DNA from: Curtobacterium sp. 9128
Lineage (GTDB): Bacteria > Actinomycetota > Actinomycetes > Actinomycetales > Microbacteriaceae
DNA: 64,000 nt
Direction of reading: 5' to 3'
Assembly: GCF_900086645.1 (NCBI RefSeq)
Contig: NZ_LT576451.1
Location: 2,480,001 to 2,544,000 of the forward strand
The stretch's first letter is position 1, and each line of letters starts with the position of its first letter. Below the pieces are notes generated by a model. It made no database searches. It saw nothing but the letters and a program-made list of their open reading frames with translations, and was not told where the DNA came from. The translations under genes were made by a program, and so were the position numbers. Shown here in pieces: positions 47,358 to 55,485 of the stretch.

Positions 47358-48080
47358 TCAGGCGAGGGGGAGGAGCGCGTAGGACAGGCCCGCCGCGATC
47401 GCTCCACCGAGGAGGGGGCCGACGACCGGCACCCAGGCGTAGGCCCAGTCGCTCGAGCCCTTGCCCTTGATGGGCAGGAAGGCGTGCGCGATGCGCGGGC
47501 CGAGGTCACGGGCGGGGTTGATGGCGTACCCGGTCGGGCCACCGAGGCTGACACCGATCGCGATCACGAGGAAGGCGACGGGGATGGCTCCGAGCTCAGC
47601 GGGGGTCTTGCCGTTCGTGAAGGCGATCACGACGAAGACGAGCACGAAGGTGCCGATGATCTCGGTGACGAGGTTCCAGCCGTACGAGCGGATCGCGGGG
47701 CCGGTCGAGAAGACGCCGAGCTTCGCAGCCGGGTCCGGTTCTTCGTCGAAGTGCTGCTTGTAGGCGAGCCAGACGATGACGGCGCCGATCACGGCACCGA
47801 TCATCTGGGCGAGCCAGAAGAGGAACATCTCGCCGATGGTGATGTTGCCGAGGATGGCCTGGGCGAGGCTGACCGCGGGGTTGAGCTGGCCGCCCGACTT
47901 GTAGGAGACGGTGACACCGGCGAAGACCGCGAAGCCCCAACCGATCGTGACCATGAGGAAGCCCGCGCCGAAGCCCTTGGACTTCTTGAGGGACACTGCG
48001 GCGACGACACCGCCACCCAGGATGATGAGCATCGCGGTGCCGACGAGCTCAGACAGGAACTTGACTCCGATGCCGTCCAT
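47358..48080 (-). CDS. glpF: Glycerol uptake facilitator (aquaglyceroporin)
   Basis: This 240-residue MIP-family channel has six spans and the two pore motifs, GGQLNPAVSLA near 66 and YAINPARDLGPR near 193. The Asp after NPAR and the GlpF-like loop fit glycerol rather than water selectivity. GGAGG lies six bases before the ATG. GlpF brings glycerol in and GlpK traps it. Confidence 0.95.
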   Translation of the reverse strand: MDGIGVKFLSELVGTAMLIILGGGVVAAVSLKKSKGFGAGFLMVTIGWGFAVFAGVTVSYKSGGQLNPAVSLAQAILGNITIGEMFLFWLAQMIGAVIGAVIVWLAYKQHFDEEPDPAAKLGVFSTGPAIRSYGWNLVTEIIGTFVLVFVVIAFTNGKTPAELGAIPVAFLVIAIGVSLGGPTGYAINPARDLGPRIAHAFLPIKGKGSSDWAYAWVPVVGPLLGGAIAAGLSYALLPLA

Positions 48081-48152
48081 CGGTGACCTCCATTGCGCTG
48101 TGGTTTGGGGGTCCCGGGCTGCACCGACACTCCCCATCGAGTGATTGTGGCG

Positions 48153-48158
48153 AGCATA
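48153..48158 (-). promoter_or_regulatory. -10 hexamer TATGCT for glpF-glpK
   Basis: Read on the minus strand, TATGCT lies about 70 bases before the glpF ATG, between the glpF gene and the twin operators. Confidence 0.4.
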
Positions 48159-48208
48159 CTGCTGGGTTTTCGCGGCGCGCGATGGACACGTGAGCGATCT
48201 GCGCGAAA

Positions 48209-48223
48209 GTGCACGAACGTGCA
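48209..48223. promoter_or_regulatory. Operator copy 1 in the glpFK/dhaKLM divergent region
   Basis: GTGCACGAACGTGCA has perfect arms TGCACG and CGTGCA about an AA centre. An identical 15-mer lies 65 bp away, on the same DNA face at about six helical turns. Confidence 0.65.
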
Positions 48224-48273
48224 TCCCGGATGTGCGTCCGCCAGCCCCGGAGGCTGCCCGCGACGACCCCACC

Positions 48274-48288
48274 GTGCACGAACGTGCA
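48274..48288. promoter_or_regulatory. Operator copy 2 in the glpFK/dhaKLM divergent region
   Basis: It is identical to copy 1 and lies just upstream of the putative dhaK -10 element. A repressor bound here could control both operons, possibly with looping. Confidence 0.65.
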
Positions 48289-48312
48289 GAACGGACGAAC
48301 ACCCGCCCGTTG

Positions 48313-48318
48313 TATGTT
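48313..48318 (+). promoter_or_regulatory. -10 hexamer TATGTT for dhaKLM
   Basis: It lies 25 bases downstream of operator copy 2, giving a leader of about 62 nucleotides before the dhaK ATG. Confidence 0.4.
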
Positions 48319-48387
48319 GGGCGCACTCCGGACGACGTCGGCGGTGTGCAGGCCTCGTCCCGGCGTCGACACCCGTGGAGGCCACAC

Positions 48388-49389
48388 ATGAAGAAGCTCA
48401 TCAACGACCCGCAGGACGTGGTCATCGAGACCGTCCGCGGGTTCGCCCAGGCACACGCCGGGCACGTCGTCCTGGTGGAGGACCCGATCCACCTGCACCG
48501 TACTGATGCGCCGAAGCAGGGCAAGGTCGGCCTGGTCAGCGGCGGCGGCAGCGGCCACGAGCCCCTGCACGCCGGGTTCGTCGGACACGGGATGCTCGAC
48601 GCCGCCGTTCCCGGCCCGGTGTTCACGAGCCCCACGCCGGACCCCATCGTCGCCGCGACGAAGGCCGTCGACGGTGGCGCCGGCGTCCTGCACATCGTGA
48701 AGAACTACACCGGGGACGTCCTGAACTTCGAGACGGCGGCGGAGCTCGCCGGCATGGACGACATCCGTGTCGAGTCCGTCGTGGTCGACGACGACGTCGC
48801 CGTGCAGGACTCGCTGTACACGGCCGGCCGTCGCGGTGTCGCCGGCACCGTCGTCGTGGAGAAGTGCGCAGGCGCCGCCGCCGAACGCGGCGACGACCTG
48901 GACGCGGTCGCCGCCGTCGCCCGGCACGTCAACGACGTCACGCGGTCGATGGGCCTCGCCATCGCGCCGGGCACCGTGCCGCACGCGGGGGAGCCGTCGT
49001 TCACCCTGGCCGACGACGAGGCCGAGCTCGGCATCGGGATCCACGGAGAGCCCGGCCGTGAGCGGATCGCGATGGCGCGGGTCGACGAACTCGTCGACCG
49101 GGTCCTCGAACCGATCCTGACCGACCTCGCCGCGCCGGCGGGCGCACGCGTGCTCCTGTTCGTGAACGGCATGGGCGGGACCCCGCTGTCGGAGCTGTAC
49201 ATCGCCTACCGACGCGCCGCAGAAGTCCTGTCCGACCGCGGCTACGAGGTCACGCGTAGTTTGGTCGGCGACTACGTCACGTCCCTCGAGATGCAGGGGT
49301 TCTCGATCACCGTCACGGTGCTCGACGACGAACTGACCACGCTCTGGGACGCACCGGTGGAGACCCCAGCACTGCGCTGGGGCCGTTGA
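48388..49389 (+). CDS. dhaK: Dihydroxyacetone kinase subunit DhaK
   Basis: This 333-residue subunit binds dihydroxyacetone. [17 protein letters not shown] near 50 and GIHGEPG near 215 hold the histidine that forms the hemiaminal bond with substrate. [17 protein letters not shown] near 108 and [16 protein letters not shown] near 265 are family segments. GGAGG precedes the ATG. DhaL and DhaM follow, so this is the PTS-dependent kinase rather than the ATP-dependent fusion. Confidence 0.97.
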   Translation: MKKLINDPQDVVIETVRGFAQAHAGHVVLVEDPIHLHRTDAPKQGKVGLVSGGGSGHEPLHAGFVGHGMLDAAVPGPVFTSPTPDPIVAATKAVDGGAGVLHIVKNYTGDVLNFETAAELAGMDDIRVESVVVDDDVAVQDSLYTAGRRGVAGTVVVEKCAGAAAERGDDLDAVAAVARHVNDVTRSMGLAIAPGTVPHAGEPSFTLADDEAELGIGIHGEPGRERIAMARVDELVDRVLEPILTDLAAPAGARVLLFVNGMGGTPLSELYIAYRRAAEVLSDRGYEVTRSLVGDYVTSLEMQGFSITVTVLDDELTTLWDAPVETPALRWGR

Positions 49390-49420
49390 CACCGCACCGA
49401 CCGCAGGAAGGGAACGAGAA

Positions 49421-50047
49421 TTGGCGCTCGACACCGCATGGGCCATCGACTGGGTACGCCGCACCGCCGCGACGATCGACGAACACCGGGCGGAGCTCGT
49501 GACGCTCGACCGGGAGATCGGTGACGGCGACCACGGCGAGAACCTCGACCGGGGCTTCCGCGCCGTGCTCGAAGCCGTCGACGCCGGTTCGTTCGACACA
49601 CCAGGCGCCGTGTTCAAGACCGTCGCCACGAAGCTGATCTCCACGGTCGGCGGTGCGGCGGGTCCGCTGTTCGGTACCGCGTACCTCAAGGCGGCCCAGG
49701 CAGCGGGTGACGCCTCCGAACTCGACTCGGACACGCTCGTCGCGGTCCTCACGGCAGCCAGGGACGGCGTCGTCTCCCGCGGCAAGGCCGCGGTGGGCGA
49801 CAAGACGATGATCGACGCGTGGACCCCGGCGGTCGACGCAGCGGCCACGGCGGCGCAGGCCGGTGAGTCGCCGGAGCGGGTGCTCGAGGCGGCAGCGGAC
49901 GCGGCCGTCACCGGCGCGGAGTCGACCGAGCCGCTCGTCGCCCACAAGGGGCGTGCGAGCTACCTCGGCGAGCGGGCGGTCGGGCACCGCGACCCGGGTG
50001 CCCAGTCGACCGCCTACATCCTCCGCGCAGCCGTGGACGCGGCGTGA
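49421..50047 (+). CDS. dhaL: Dihydroxyacetone kinase ADP-binding subunit DhaL
   Basis: This 208-residue subunit holds a permanently bound ADP that shuttles phosphate from DhaM to dihydroxyacetone on DhaK. IGDGDHGENLDRGF near 30 supplies the Mg2+-binding aspartates, and GGAAGPLFGTAYLKA near 75 and VGDKTMIDAWTPA near 125 form the nucleotide site. A TTG start is used, with AGGAAGGGA nine bases upstream. Overlaps dhaM by four bases. Confidence 0.95.
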   Translation: MALDTAWAIDWVRRTAATIDEHRAELVTLDREIGDGDHGENLDRGFRAVLEAVDAGSFDTPGAVFKTVATKLISTVGGAAGPLFGTAYLKAAQAAGDASELDSDTLVAVLTAARDGVVSRGKAAVGDKTMIDAWTPAVDAAATAAQAGESPERVLEAAADAAVTGAESTEPLVAHKGRASYLGERAVGHRDPGAQSTAYILRAAVDAA

Positions 50048-50769
50048 CCGTCGGGATCCTGGTCGTGTCGCACAGCGCAGCGGTCGCGACCGGGACCGTC
50101 GAGCTCGCCCGCCAGATGGCGGCCGACGTGCAGTTCGTCGCCGCGGGGGGCACCGAGGACGGCGGCATCGGCACCTCCTTCGAGGCGATCACGGCCGGCA
50201 TCGAGGAGCTCGCCGATGCCGATGCGGTCGTCGTCCTGTGCGACCTCGGGTCCGCGTACCTGACGGCGGACACCGCGCTCGACTTCCTGGACGACGAGGT
50301 GCGCGCGCGGGTGCACGTGTCCGATGCCCCGATCGTCGAGGGGACGGTCGCCGCCGCCGTCGCGGCCCAGACGGGTGGCGACGTCGACGCCGTGCTCGCC
50401 GCCGCGGCGTCCGCCGCATCCTCCGGGTCGGACGCGAGCACTGCCTCCCGTCCGGTGGACGGTGACCAGCCTGGAGGCTCGGTGCCGGAAGACCAGGCCG
50501 GTCCGGATGACGAGGTGGCCGCGTCCACGACCCTGGAACTGGTCAACGAGACCGGCCTGCACGCCCGCCCCGCTGCGGACTTCGTGAAGACCGCCGCGAA
50601 GTACGACGCGGCCGTCCGGGTGAACGGGGTCGACGCGAAGAGCCTGCTCGGCATCATGGCGCTCGCCCTGCCGAAGGGCGCCACGGTGACCATCGAGGCT
50701 TCTGGGGACGACGCGCAGGACGCCGTGGATGCGCTCGAGGCGCTCGTCCGGTCCGGCTTCGGGGAGTAG
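50044..50769 (+). CDS. dhaM: PTS-dependent dihydroxyacetone kinase phosphotransferase DhaM
   Basis: This 241-residue two-domain protein has an N-terminal EIIA-mannose-like domain (VGILVVSHS with the phospho-His near 9, CDLGSAYLTAD). A disordered Ser/Ala/Asp linker runs near 130-160, then an HPr domain with ETGLHARPAADFVKTA (phospho-His near 178) and KSLLGIMALAL. No enzyme-I-like third domain is present. It relays phosphate from PEP via EI/HPr to DhaL. End of the dhaKLM operon. Confidence 0.95.
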   Translation: MTVGILVVSHSAAVATGTVELARQMAADVQFVAAGGTEDGGIGTSFEAITAGIEELADADAVVVLCDLGSAYLTADTALDFLDDEVRARVHVSDAPIVEGTVAAAVAAQTGGDVDAVLAAAASAASSGSDASTASRPVDGDQPGGSVPEDQAGPDDEVAASTTLELVNETGLHARPAADFVKTAAKYDAAVRVNGVDAKSLLGIMALALPKGATVTIEASGDDAQDAVDALEALVRSGFGE

Positions 50770-50775
50770 TCGCCG

Positions 50776-51339
50776 TCAGCCGGTGATGCTGATCGTCGCG
50801 GCGACGTCGACGTCGGACGGCCCGCCGACGGCGCCCGCCGTGGCGAACAGCACGGCACCGAACACCGCGCTCCAGAACGTCCGGGCATCACGCGCCACGC
50901 CGCGCTCGCTGTGCCAGCCGTGGTCAGCGGTGATGCGGTCGAGGTAGCGCTCGGACTGCCGGAAGAGCACCGCGAGCAGCGTGCTCGTGCGATCGCGGAG
51001 GCGGGCGTCGTCCTGCGCGGTGCCGAGCGCCGTCACCAGGAGGGCCGTCGACGGCATCGCCAGCGCGGTCCGCGCCAGCACCGCCCGGAGCGCCTCAGGG
51101 GTCGTCGCACGACGCCCGGCAGCCTGGAGTCGCGTGGTGTCACGGAGGAACCGGGCGAACGCTGCGTCGACGACGAGACGGTCCTTCGACCCGAAGTGGT
51201 GCGTGATCTGGTTCGGGTAGACCTCGGCGGCTCGTGCGACGTCGCTGACGGTGAGTGCACGGGGACTGCGGTCACCGAGGAGGTCGGCCGCCGCGTCGAG
51301 GATCCGTGCCCGCGTCGCCGAGCCGCGTGTGCTTGCCAT
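50776..51339 (-). CDS. TetR-family regulator
   Basis: This 187-residue protein has an N-terminal TetR helix-turn-helix: TRARILDAAADLLGDR, LTVSDVARAAEVYPNQITHHFGSKDRL at residues 8-55. The C-terminal ligand domain is alpha-helical and ends in VDVAATISITG. YPNQITHHF replaces the usual SxxTLYxHF recognition helix. It faces a ketosynthase gene 30 bp away, with two palindromes between, so it probably represses that gene and itself; a fatty-acyl or polyketide ligand is plausible. Confidence 0.9.
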   Translation of the reverse strand: MASTRGSATRARILDAAADLLGDRSPRALTVSDVARAAEVYPNQITHHFGSKDRLVVDAAFARFLRDTTRLQAAGRRATTPEALRAVLARTALAMPSTALLVTALGTAQDDARLRDRTSTLLAVLFRQSERYLDRITADHGWHSERGVARDARTFWSAVFGAVLFATAGAVGGPSDVDVAATISITG

Positions 51340-51346
51340 GCCCGGA

Positions 51347-51361
51347 TTGTACGTGGTACAA
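51347..51361. promoter_or_regulatory. Operator TTGTAC-GTG-GTACAA
   Basis: A perfect 15-bp inverted repeat located between the divergent starts of the TetR gene and the ketosynthase gene, eight bases from the TetR ATG. Confidence 0.65.
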
Positions 51362-51362
51362 C
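51357..51362 (+). promoter_or_regulatory. -10 hexamer TACAAC, leaderless promoter for ketosynthase
   Basis: It ends seven bases before the GTG start and overlaps the operator palindrome, so repressor binding would hide it. Confidence 0.45.
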
Positions 51363-51365
51363 TCC

Positions 51366-51384
51366 ACTTGTGCAGCATACAAGT
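51366..51384. promoter_or_regulatory. Operator ACTTGT-N7-ACAAGT spanning the start codon
   Basis: A 19-bp inverted repeat with perfect six-base arms; its left arm ends inside the GTG start of the ketosynthase gene. Together with the first palindrome it suggests two TetR dimers. Confidence 0.5.
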
Positions 51385-52614
51385 AACGATCTCCACGACG
51401 TCGTCATCACCGGGTCCGGCGCGGTCTCGCCGTTCGGACACGGCGTCGCCCCACTCTGGGACGCGCTCGTCGCCGGTCGGTCGGGCGTCCGCACGCTCGA
51501 TCGGCAGGGCGACCTCTGGGCGCAGGTGCCGATCCGCATCGGCGCCGATGCCGCGCTCGACGCCGAGGGTGCGCTCGGGCGGGTCCGCGCGCAGCGCCTC
51601 GACCGCAGCCAGCAGCTCGCGCTCGTCGCCGCTGCCGAGGCGTGGGCGGACGCCGGCGCTCCGGACGTCGACCCCGACCGACTCGCCGTCGTGGTGGGCA
51701 CGGGCATCGGCGGCATCGAGACGCTCCTCGACGCGCACGACGAACTCGGTCGGAACGGTGCCAGGCGCGTGTCCCCGCGAACGGTGCCGATGCTCATGGC
51801 GAACGGCGCTGCGGCACAGATCAGCATCGAACTCGATGCTCGGGCCGGCGCGTACACGACCGTCTCCGCCTGCGCCTCGGGAGCCGAGGCGATCGCGCTC
51901 GGTGCCCGTCTGATCCGTTCGGGGGAGGCGGACGTGGTCGTCGCAGGGGGAGCGGAGGCGGCGGTGACCCCGGTGACGATGGCGTCGTTCGCCCAGTCGC
52001 AGGCGCTCGCGAAGCCGGACGGCGACGACCCGACCACCCTGTCGCGACCCTTCGACGCCGCCCGGCGCGGGTTCGTGCTCGGGGAGGGGTCGGGGCTCGT
52101 CGTCCTCGAGCGTGCCGACCACGCCGCCGCCCGCCGTGCACGGGTGCGTGCGCGGCTCGCGGGTTGGGGCATCACCTCCGACGCCTTCCACATCACCGCA
52201 CCGCGGTCGGACGGTTCCGGACAGGAACGCGCGATGCTCCAGGCGCTCCGGATGGCCGGACTGCAGGGGACCGACGTCGACCACGTGAACGCACACGCCA
52301 CCGGGACGCCGGTCGGCGACACGAGCGAGGCGGCCGCGATCACCAGGGTCGTCGGTGCGGATGCGGTGGTGACGGCGCCGAAGAGCGCGATCGGCCACAT
52401 GTTCGGCGCAGCAGGTGCCGTGGAGACGATCCTGACGATCCGAGCCCTGGAGACCGGCACCGTGCCGCCGACGCTGAACCTGGAGCGGCTGGACCCGGAG
52501 ATCGACCTCGACGTCGTGTCCGGCGTCGCACGGCAGGCGCCGATGCGGGCCGCGCTGAACAACTCGTTCGGCTTCGGTGGCCAGAACGCGTCGCTGCTCC
52601 TGACGGCCGCGTGA
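51370..52614 (+). CDS. Beta-ketoacyl-ACP synthase II-like (FabF family)
   Basis: This 414-residue condensing enzyme has the complete Cys-His-His set: SACASGAEA near 168, VNAHATGTPVGDT near 305 and KSAIGHMFGAAGA near 340, plus NNSFGFGGQNASL at the end. KASII enzymes extend acyl-ACP with malonyl-ACP. No other fatty-acid or polyketide gene is adjacent and a TetR repressor faces it, so this looks like an extra, regulated KAS rather than the housekeeping FabF. GTG start set by the -10 element and homology. Confidence 0.9.
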   Translation: MQHTSNDLHDVVITGSGAVSPFGHGVAPLWDALVAGRSGVRTLDRQGDLWAQVPIRIGADAALDAEGALGRVRAQRLDRSQQLALVAAAEAWADAGAPDVDPDRLAVVVGTGIGGIETLLDAHDELGRNGARRVSPRTVPMLMANGAAAQISIELDARAGAYTTVSACASGAEAIALGARLIRSGEADVVVAGGAEAAVTPVTMASFAQSQALAKPDGDDPTTLSRPFDAARRGFVLGEGSGLVVLERADHAAARRARVRARLAGWGITSDAFHITAPRSDGSGQERAMLQALRMAGLQGTDVDHVNAHATGTPVGDTSEAAAITRVVGADAVVTAPKSAIGHMFGAAGAVETILTIRALETGTVPPTLNLERLDPEIDLDVVSGVARQAPMRAALNNSFGFGGQNASLLLTAA

Positions 52615-52629
52615 GCCGGTCGTGGTGGG

Positions 52630-53463
52630 TCAGCGGGGCGCCAGGTCCTGCAGCCCGGTGACCCGGAGCAGGTCGAGCTTGTCGGCGTCGTCCGATCCGG
52701 GGACCGCCGTGTAGACCACGATCCGCAGGTCCCCGCCCGGCACGCTGAGCACGTCGCAGTCCACCGTGATCGGCCCGACGGCGGTGTGGAGGGTCTTCCG
52801 GCTCGCTCGGTGCTCCGCGACCCGCGCGACCGCCCACCGGCGCTCGAACTCCGGCGACTCCCGTCGGAGCCGGGCCACCAGCTCGGCGAGTGCCCGGTCG
52901 CCCGGGTACTTCCCCACGGCGACGCGCAGGTCCGCCACGAGGTCGCTGGAGAACTCCTCCTGGTGGTCGTCGTCGTACTCGATCCCGTCGTGGCCGAGCA
53001 TGAAGTGTCGCCAGACCAGGTTCCGCTCGATGCCCACGAGGCGTTCGGGGTCGCCGGTGAGCGCCGCCCAGAGGTCGTTCCAGAGCAGCGTGTCGTGCGC
53101 CGCCGTGAACACCGCGAGCGGGACGTCGCCGAGACGGTCCACCATGCGCTGGACCCCTGGCGTGACGTGGCGGGGGACGACGCTGCGTGACGGCGGTGCG
53201 GCGTCGGCGACGCGGAACAGGTGGTCCCGCTCCTCGGTCGTCAGTCGGAGTGCGGTCGCGAGGGAACCGAGCAGCTGCGGCGACGGGTTCACCGAGCGTC
53301 CCTGCTCGAGCCGGACCACGTAGTCGACGCTCACTCCGGCGAGCGCGGCGAGTTCCTCGCGGCGGAGTCCTGGTGTGCGTCTCCCGGGGCCGGCTGGGAG
53401 GCCGACCTCCTCGGGCCGGACCCGATCGCGCCAGGACCGCAGGACACTCGCGAACTCGCTCAT
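52630..53463 (-). CDS. XRE-family regulator with MmyB-like ligand domain
   Basis: This 277-residue protein starts with an XRE helix-turn-helix: RTPGLRREELAALAGVSVDYVVRLEQGR at 28-57 then NPSPQLLGSLATALRLT. The remaining 190 residues match the MmyB-like ligand-binding domain (AAHDTLLWNDLWAALTGD, NLVWRHFML, ADLRVAVGKYPGD). Such regulators in actinobacteria usually control a divergent SDR gene, as seen here with 101 bp between starts. Confidence 0.9.
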   Translation of the reverse strand: MSEFASVLRSWRDRVRPEEVGLPAGPGRRTPGLRREELAALAGVSVDYVVRLEQGRSVNPSPQLLGSLATALRLTTEERDHLFRVADAAPPSRSVVPRHVTPGVQRMVDRLGDVPLAVFTAAHDTLLWNDLWAALTGDPERLVGIERNLVWRHFMLGHDGIEYDDDHQEEFSSDLVADLRVAVGKYPGDRALAELVARLRRESPEFERRWAVARVAEHRASRKTLHTAVGPITVDCDVLSVPGGDLRIVVYTAVPGSDDADKLDLLRVTGLQDLAPR

Positions 53464-53564
53464 GGCCCCATCATCGCCCCGATCGGCCGGGTCGGCCTGG
53501 TACTCCGGGTCCCACCGTCGACCGGCACCTGTGCGGCCCACTGCATGCGGTCCAGGCTGGCTGC

Positions 53565-54245
53565 ATGACCACCACACTCATCACCGGAGCCAACCGGAGC
53601 CTCGGGCTCGAGACCGCACGACGACTCATCGACGCCGGGCACACCGTGTACGCCGGCATGCGCGACCCCGCGACCGGCGACGCCGCGCGCGACCTCGGCG
53701 CGCACGTCCTCCAGCTCGACGTCACCGACCAGGCGAGCATCGACGCGGCGGTCGCGACGCTGCCGCAACTCGACGTCCTCGTCAACAACGCCGGGGTCCT
53801 CGGGACGTCCTTCGGCGTCGACGATCTCGATGCCGACGCGATCGCGCACGTCCTCGACACCAACGTCACCGGGATCGTCCGGGTGACGCAGGCAGCGCTG
53901 CCCCGTCTCCGGCAGTCGGCGAACCCGGTGATCGTCAACGTGGCGTCTGGCGTCGGGTTCGCGCGCTGGCTGACCACCCCCGGCCGGGACGAGTACCCGG
54001 TGCCGTCGATCCCCTACGCGGCGTCGAAGGCAGCGGTGATCGCGCTGACCGTGCAGTACGCGAAGAACCTGCCCGACTTCCGCGTCAACGTCAGCGACCC
54101 CGGGTACACGGCGACGGAGTTCAACGGGTTCGGCGGTCACCAGACCGTCACCGAGGGCACCGACGCCACGGTCGCCCTGGCGACGCTCGACCAGAGCGGC
54201 CCGACGGGCGAGTTCCACGACCGCGACGGACGCATCGCGTACTGA
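53565..54245 (+). CDS. Short-chain dehydrogenase/reductase
   Basis: This 226-residue classical SDR has LITGANRSLGLETARRL (nucleotide-binding TGxxxxxG), VLVNNAGVLG near 80, a serine strand IVNVASGVGF, and the catalytic YAASKAA near 152. The cofactor specificity is probably NADP(H), from the Arg after TGAN. The substrate is unknown. It probably belongs to the regulon of the divergent XRE protein. It converges on copC. Confidence 0.93.
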   Translation: MTTTLITGANRSLGLETARRLIDAGHTVYAGMRDPATGDAARDLGAHVLQLDVTDQASIDAAVATLPQLDVLVNNAGVLGTSFGVDDLDADAIAHVLDTNVTGIVRVTQAALPRLRQSANPVIVNVASGVGFARWLTTPGRDEYPVPSIPYAASKAAVIALTVQYAKNLPDFRVNVSDPGYTATEFNGFGGHQTVTEGTDATVALATLDQSGPTGEFHDRDGRIAY

Positions 54246-54263
54246 CGCTCAGTCCTCGGCCGC

Positions 54264-54851
54264 TCATTCCTCGGCCGGGGTCCGGCGTCCGCGGGTGGTG
54301 GCGACGAGCACGAGGGCCACGGCGAGCAGCAGCGCGCCGCCACCGATCCACGGCGCCGGTCCCGCGTACCAGGGGGATCCGCCGTCGGCCCCGGAGACGG
54401 GCGGGGCGGTTGCCGACCGCGTCACGTCGACGGAGGACGACGACGGGCTCGGTACCGCCGTCGGCGTCGATGCGGCGGGCAGCGCGACCGTGAAGCCGAG
54501 CTCGCCGGTGATCGGGTGCCCGTCGGGGGAGACGTACCGCCAGCGCACCGAGTACGCGCCGTCCTCGACACGGACCCCGGTGGACATCGTCGTCCCGTCG
54601 ACGAGCACCTCGCCGTTCGACACGTCGGTTCCGGCTGCGTCGCGGACCTCCATCCGGAGGCCGGCGTCGAGTCCGGCGAGCGGCGCCTGCGAGAACGTCA
54701 GCTCGACCCGCTCCAGCGGCGTCGTCACGGTCGCACCGTCGGCGGGGTTGCTCGCGGTCAGCGCCGAGTGCGCGCTGGCCGGTTCCGTCGCGACGAGCGT
54801 GGTCAGGACGAGGACCGCTGCGGCGACCGAGGACTGGAGGATGCGACGCAT
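54264..54851 (-). CDS. CopC-domain copper resistance protein, membrane-anchored
   Basis: This 195-residue protein has a signal peptide (RRILQSSVAAAVLVLTTLVA, cleavage after ASA) that leaves HSALTASNPADGATV, so a histidine is the first mature residue, as CopC needs for Cu(II). SPDGHPITGELGFTV near 108 holds the second histidine. A Ser/Thr/Pro linker and one C-terminal span (GGGALLLAVALVLVA) anchor it. It is an extracytoplasmic copper carrier; the usual CopD partner is not adjacent. Confidence 0.92.
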   Translation of the reverse strand: MRRILQSSVAAAVLVLTTLVATEPASAHSALTASNPADGATVTTPLERVELTFSQAPLAGLDAGLRMEVRDAAGTDVSNGEVLVDGTTMSTGVRVEDGAYSVRWRYVSPDGHPITGELGFTVALPAASTPTAVPSPSSSSVDVTRSATAPPVSGADGGSPWYAGPAPWIGGGALLLAVALVLVATTRGRRTPAEE

Positions 54852-54877
54852 GCGTCCATTCTCCGGGAGGCTGGTGG

Positions 54878-55318
54878 TCAGTCGTGCACGTCGTGGCCGT
54901 ACCCCGGGCCGGGCAGGACCATCCAGTTCGCCGGATCCGGCACCGGTCGGAAGCCGGACCTCTCGTAGAGGCCGTGTGTGTCCGCGGTGTACAGCACGAT
55001 CCGCTTGAGTCCGAGCGGCGCCAACGACGTCGTGATGCCCTCGACGAGGGCGATGCCGACGCCGCGACCACGGGCGTCGGGGTCGACGAAGACGTCGGCG
55101 AGCCAGCCGAACGTCGCGCCGTCGGTGATCACCCGGGCGTACCCGAGCTGGATCCCGCTCGCGCCGTCGAACACGCCGAAGACCCGCGAGCCCGCCATCG
55201 CGGCGCGCTGCTGCTCGCGGGTCCGGCCGCGCGCCCAGTAGGACTGCTCGCTCAGCCAGCGGTGCACTCGCTCGAAGTCGAGATCAGCCGGGTCGTCGGA
55301 GAACCGCAGGTCGTTCAT
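54878..55318 (-). CDS. GNAT-family N-acetyltransferase
   Basis: This 146-residue GNAT protein has FGVFDGASGIQLGYARV, LADVFVDPDARGRGVGIALVE near 75 with the acetyl-CoA loop (R-G-x-G-x-A/G), and KRIVLYTADTHGLYERSGF near 115, the classical motif B tyrosine. The small size and YWARGRT N-terminus resemble the YjgM-like group often described as acting on small molecules. Substrate unknown. Confidence 0.9.
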   Translation of the reverse strand: MNDLRFSDDPADLDFERVHRWLSEQSYWARGRTREQQRAAMAGSRVFGVFDGASGIQLGYARVITDGATFGWLADVFVDPDARGRGVGIALVEGITTSLAPLGLKRIVLYTADTHGLYERSGFRPVPDPANWMVLPGPGYGHDVHD

Positions 55319-55485
55319 CCGACCACCCAAGCAGGCGCGGCGCGGCGCGACAACGGCCGATCTCCGCGGAGTGGACCGGTGGTCCACTCGACCATGGCCG
55401 GACGGGAGGCTCGTGGCGGCGCTGCGCGGAGCCTCCCGCCCGCCTCGTGACCGGGCCGTCCGTCGACTGGGTCGATCGTGACGGG

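Noticed and set aside
45771..48086. A 771-codon plus-strand frame opposite glpK and glpF
   Set aside because: It is the shadow of two clear genes and runs through a perfect terminator hairpin.
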